Positions 13,871 through 15,759 of a stretch of 15,759 nucleotides of DNA are shown here, piece after piece. Source of the stretch: Parcubacteria group bacterium CG11_big_fil_rev_8_21_14_0_20_39_22 (lineage in GTDB: Bacteria > Patescibacteriota > Minisyncoccia > Phycocordibacterales > GCA-002787175). The stretch spans positions 1 through 15,759 of the forward strand of contig PCWC01000021.1 of assembly GCA_002787175.1 (NCBI GenBank). Direction: 5' to 3'. The position numbers and the translations under genes are program-made. How positions within the stretch are numbered: position 1 is the first letter of the stretch; the number at the start of each line of letters is the position of its first letter. The notes under the pieces were generated by a model that saw nothing but the letters and a program-made list of their open reading frames with translations, was not told the DNA's origin and ran no database searches.

Positions 13871-14416
13871 TTATAAATCGCCATTCCTGTATTTATCCAG
13901 AATAATTTTGTTATTAAATTTCAATAAGTAAATATTGGCATCAACTTTTTCTTTATCGTCTTTCAACACACATTGATAAGCCACTGTCTCCCATAATGGT
14001 TCGCAAAAATCCCTCCGGTCAGATGTCATTAACAGCACGTCTGATTTTTCGGAAAAACCTACCACTGTACCGCCAATTATCAGATCGGGATAATTTACCT
14101 TTTTCTGATTACAGACTCTTCGATACTCATTCGCCAAAACAATTGCGTTTTGGATAATATTTTTATCAACCGGAAGACGGGTCATATGCTCGGTGTAATT
14201 AATGAATGCGTAATGATAATCGGCAACATCTTTATCCTGTTCTTCTTTTAATAACTCAAGGGTTGTTATCTCAGACATCGCCAATTTATTTCCATTATCA
14301 ACCAAAAGACGCAGTATGTTACCACTGCGTTCCTTAAAACCCTTAGAGCTATAGAAAATCGGAATATTCGTGTCCAACAATATGAAATGGTTCTTTATGT
14401 CACTAATTTTTTTCAT
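13871..14416 (-). CDS. PIN-domain protein, putative toxin ribonuclease
   Basis: The product has 181 residues. PIN domains are Mg/Mn-dependent RNases, often the toxin of VapBC pairs. The expected acidic set is visible: Asp15 in FILLDTNIPIF, Glu54 in ITTLELL, Asp111 in NYPDLIIGGTVVGF, and Asp133 in LLMTSDRRDF. All four conserved positions are present, so activity is plausible. The C-terminal ~40 residues (ETVAYQCVLKDDKEKVDANI) form a beta-like extension. The start overlaps the end of the upstream small gene by 14 bp, as in toxin-antitoxin operons. A host housekeeping PIN protein is the alternative. Target RNA unknown. Confidence 0.85.
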   Translation of the reverse strand: MKKISDIKNHFILLDTNIPIFYSSKGFKERSGNILRLLVDNGNKLAMSEITTLELLKEEQDKDVADYHYAFINYTEHMTRLPVDKNIIQNAIVLANEYRRVCNQKKVNYPDLIIGGTVVGFSEKSDVLLMTSDRRDFCEPLWETVAYQCVLKDDKEKVDANIYLLKFNNKIILDKYRNGDL

Positions 14417-14597
14417 TTACCATTTCTTTATGGTCAATAAATTCGTGTCCACTCAGTCCTTGTAAAATTCTGTCGCGATCAGATTCGGCAAGATCCAAAT
14501 TTTCCAAGGAGTCTATAGCTTTCTTGGTTTTTTCATCATTACTTTTCCAAGCACTTTTTCTAAGCCGTGATATTTTTAATTTAATTCCATTTGACAT
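14403..14597 (-). CDS. Small partner gene of the PIN protein, putative antitoxin
   Basis: The product has 64 residues, a basic N-terminal half (GIKLKISRLRKSAWKSNDEK) and an acidic C-terminal half (ENLDLAESDRDRILQGLSG). I do not recognise an AbrB, ribbon-helix-helix or Phd antitoxin fold by eye. It is called an antitoxin only from size and position: it precedes the PIN gene and overlaps it by 14 bp. I chose ATG at 14597 over GTG at 14603 because a TATAAT lies at 14609-14604, which would put the transcript start at or next to this ATG and leave the GTG unread. Confidence 0.65.
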   Translation of the reverse strand: MSNGIKLKISRLRKSAWKSNDEKTKKAIDSLENLDLAESDRDRILQGLSGHEFIDHKEMVNEKN

Positions 14598-14603
14598 ACA
14601 CAC

Positions 14604-14609
14604 ATTATA
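14604..14609 (-). promoter_or_regulatory. Extended -10 promoter of the PIN operon
   Basis: On the minus strand TGGTATAAT gives a perfect -10 with the TGN extension. It lies 6 bp before the ATG at 14597, so the mRNA is probably leaderless. No clear -35 is seen at 17 bp, as expected for extended -10 promoters. It lies in the 21-bp gap after tatD. Confidence 0.65.
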
Positions 14610-14618
14610 CCATAAGTT

Positions 14619-15575
14619 TTATAGTCCAAAAAACATCCTTGCATTTTGCATTATTCTATTTCTCACTTCTTCCATATTTAGACCCTTAATTTCGGCTATT
14701 TTAGAAATAACCTCAGTAACAAAAGAAGGTTCATTTCTTTTTCCCCTATAAGGTGCCGGTGTCACATACGGACAATCCGTTTCCGACAACATTCGCTCAA
14801 GTGGCACGAACTTCACCAATTCCTCATACTGTTTTGCAAAAGTGATAACCCCCGTAAACGACATATTAAACCCAGCATCCAATATCTCTCTTGCTTCCTC
14901 AACATCACCTGCGAAAAAATGAAAATTTCCTCCGACCTTGGCTTCTCTTTTTAAAATCTCAAGAGCATCTCTATAAGCCGACCTCCCTTCTCCCGAACGG
15001 ACGTGAAGCATAAGTGGCTTATTTACTTCATTTGCAAGTGCGATTTGTGCCAAAAAGACCTCTCTCTGTTTCTTTTCGCTCTCCGGTTCTGTCCTGTAGT
15101 AATCCAAGCCACATTCCCCAATCCCGACAACTTTCTTATGTCCAGCAAGCTCTTTGTAATAATCAAAATCAAACATTTCCCCTCTCGATACAAATCCCTC
15201 TCCTGCATCCTTTCCTTTTGTTTGATTATTTTCAGAATTTAAAACTTTATTAGATGAATTACTTTCCCCTCCCTCTCCTCTCGATTTTTTATTAGGTGAA
15301 TTAGATGAATTAGAAATTAGGTGAATTTTCTCCCCCACCTTTCCCAACTCCTTCTCATCATGAAAACTCTTATCCGTGTGTATGGGATGGATACCAACAA
15401 TCGCCCACATATTTTCATTTTTCTCGGCAAGCTCCACCGCCCTTTTACTGGTATCCCTCTGAGTACCCACGTTTATAACACCAACCTCTCTTTCTTTCAT
15501 TCTCTCAATTACTCCGTCCAAATCATGCTCAAAAACCGCGAAATTCAAATGCCCATGACAATCAATGTATTTCAT
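14619..15575 (-). CDS. tatD: TatD-family metal-dependent hydrolase with a repeat-derived insertion
   Basis: The product has 318 residues against ~255-265 usual. TatD proteins are TIM-barrel metal enzymes, reported as DNases. Metal-site motifs are intact: DCHGHLN (His7, His9), GIGECGLDYYR (Glu154), LMLHVRSGEG (His191), NFHFFAGDVEEA (His219) and LSETDCPYVTP (Asp267). The extra length is an insert at about residues 80-132, between VGIHPIHTDKSFHDEKELG and FDFDYYKELAGHKKVVGIGE. It is rich in Ser/Asn/Gly/Lys (HLISNSSNSPNKKS, GGESNSSNKV). Its DNA is the minus-strand reading of the TTAGGTGAATT intergenic repeat. A loop lies there in normal family members, so the enzyme may remain active. It has no close same-strand gene upstream. 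Confidence 0.93.
   Translation of the reverse strand: MKYIDCHGHLNFAVFEHDLDGVIERMKEREVGVINVGTQRDTSKRAVELAEKNENMWAIVGIHPIHTDKSFHDEKELGKVGEKIHLISNSSNSPNKKSRGEGGESNSSNKVLNSENNQTKGKDAGEGFVSRGEMFDFDYYKELAGHKKVVGIGECGLDYYRTEPESEKKQREVFLAQIALANEVNKPLMLHVRSGEGRSAYRDALEILKREAKVGGNFHFFAGDVEEAREILDAGFNMSFTGVITFAKQYEELVKFVPLERMLSETDCPYVTPAPYRGKRNEPSFVTEVISKIAEIKGLNMEEVRNRIMQNARMFFGL
15241..15344 (+). repeat. TTAGGTGAATT-type repeat inside tatD, two copies
   Basis: Copy A (15241-15278) has ACTTTATTAGATGAATTACT followed by a pyrimidine run. Copy B (15286-15344) has TTATTAGGTGAATTAGATG, then AATTAGAAATTAGGTGAATT and TTCTCCCCC. Both match intergenic copies at 427-478 and 10254-10311. On the minus strand they are read in phase as part of tatD, giving the twice-seen SNSSN peptide. 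Confidence 0.85.
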
Positions 15576-15692
15576 ACATACAACTTACCACCGACAACAA
15601 ACAACATCAACCAACATCCAACAATTTAAACACTTAATATGTAACACGAGGTAGGAATTTTTAATTTCCCGAGTTCAAGAAATAATTGCAAC

Positions 15693-15712
15693 ATCTCTAG
15701 TAATATAGAGAT
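15693..15712. other. Hairpin directly before the last start codon
   Basis: ATCTCTA and TAGAGAT form a 7-bp stem around GTAATA, ending on the base before the ATG at 15713. It could affect initiation or be an operator half-site pair. Confidence 0.4.
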
Positions 15713-15759
15713 ATGGCAAAATCATTAAAAAAATCCGAACGGCGCGGAACATTCAGCCG
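15713..15759 (+). CDS. 5' end of a gene cut by the window edge
   Basis: An open frame starts at ATG 15713 and reads MAKSLKKSERRGTFS to the edge without a stop. The start is strongly basic. Fifteen residues are too few to assign a family. It diverges from tatD, and the 137-bp gap between them holds a short GTTACA-like fragment (15637-15652). The frame could be by chance, though position and start look natural. Confidence 0.4.
   Translation, partial: MAKSLKKSERRGTFS

Overview
This window looks like a chromosomal piece of a Patescibacteria (Candidate Phyla Radiation) bacterium, most likely a Parcubacteria lineage. Several things point that way. There is a giant secreted beta-rich surface protein with a peptidoglycan-binding-like domain and a Gly-Thr linker. 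EF-P carries a QQRKPVNQT-type loop instead of PGKG. A protein pairs a helical N-terminus with a C-terminal winged helix ending in a CSEKTIQREL / RRWSTYSL signature. Genes start without clear Shine-Dalgarno sites, and AT-rich intergenic gaps are filled with families of short repeated 'words'. These are judgements from memory of such genomes, not database results.

Layout, left to right. Positions 1-804 are gene-free and hold a 50-bp inverted-repeat pair plus two other repeat families. Next, on the minus strand, come a membrane-anchored TPR protein (805-1521), two hairpin terminators, and the 1181-residue surface protein (1759-5304). A 935-bp gap (5305-6239) follows. It holds hairpins, palindromes, a candidate promoter for the surface gene and an apparently orphan plus-strand terminator. 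A winged-helix protein (6240-7085, minus) has a near-consensus sigma70 promoter. Divergent from it is a plus-strand series: ftsK (DNA translocase), a small membrane-anchored Ig-like protein 4 bp downstream, recA and efp. A strong hairpin at 12249-12281 separates efp from the convergent minus-strand ribosomal/replication operon rpsF-ssb-rpsR. Upstream of that operon lie an unexplained GC-richer patch, a PIN-domain protein with a small overlapping partner gene (toxin-antitoxin-like) and a TatD-family hydrolase. The first codons of a plus-strand gene touch the right edge.

The genes fall into three jobs: chromosome handling (FtsK segregation, RecA recombination, SSB), translation (EF-P, S6, S18) and the cell surface (surface protein, TPR and Ig-like anchored proteins).

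The most interesting signals are these. (1) A dispersed intergenic repeat appears to have entered the tatD reading frame in phase, adding about 50 residues between conserved motifs. (2) A 50-bp inverted repeat (49/50 matching) flanks a 386-bp gene-free core. (3) Related TGTCYTTAA / GTCYTTTACA motifs cluster around the winged-helix gene promoter and in the leader of the surface-protein gene, suggesting a regulator-target pair. (4) A roughly 560-nt structured leader may precede the surface-protein gene.
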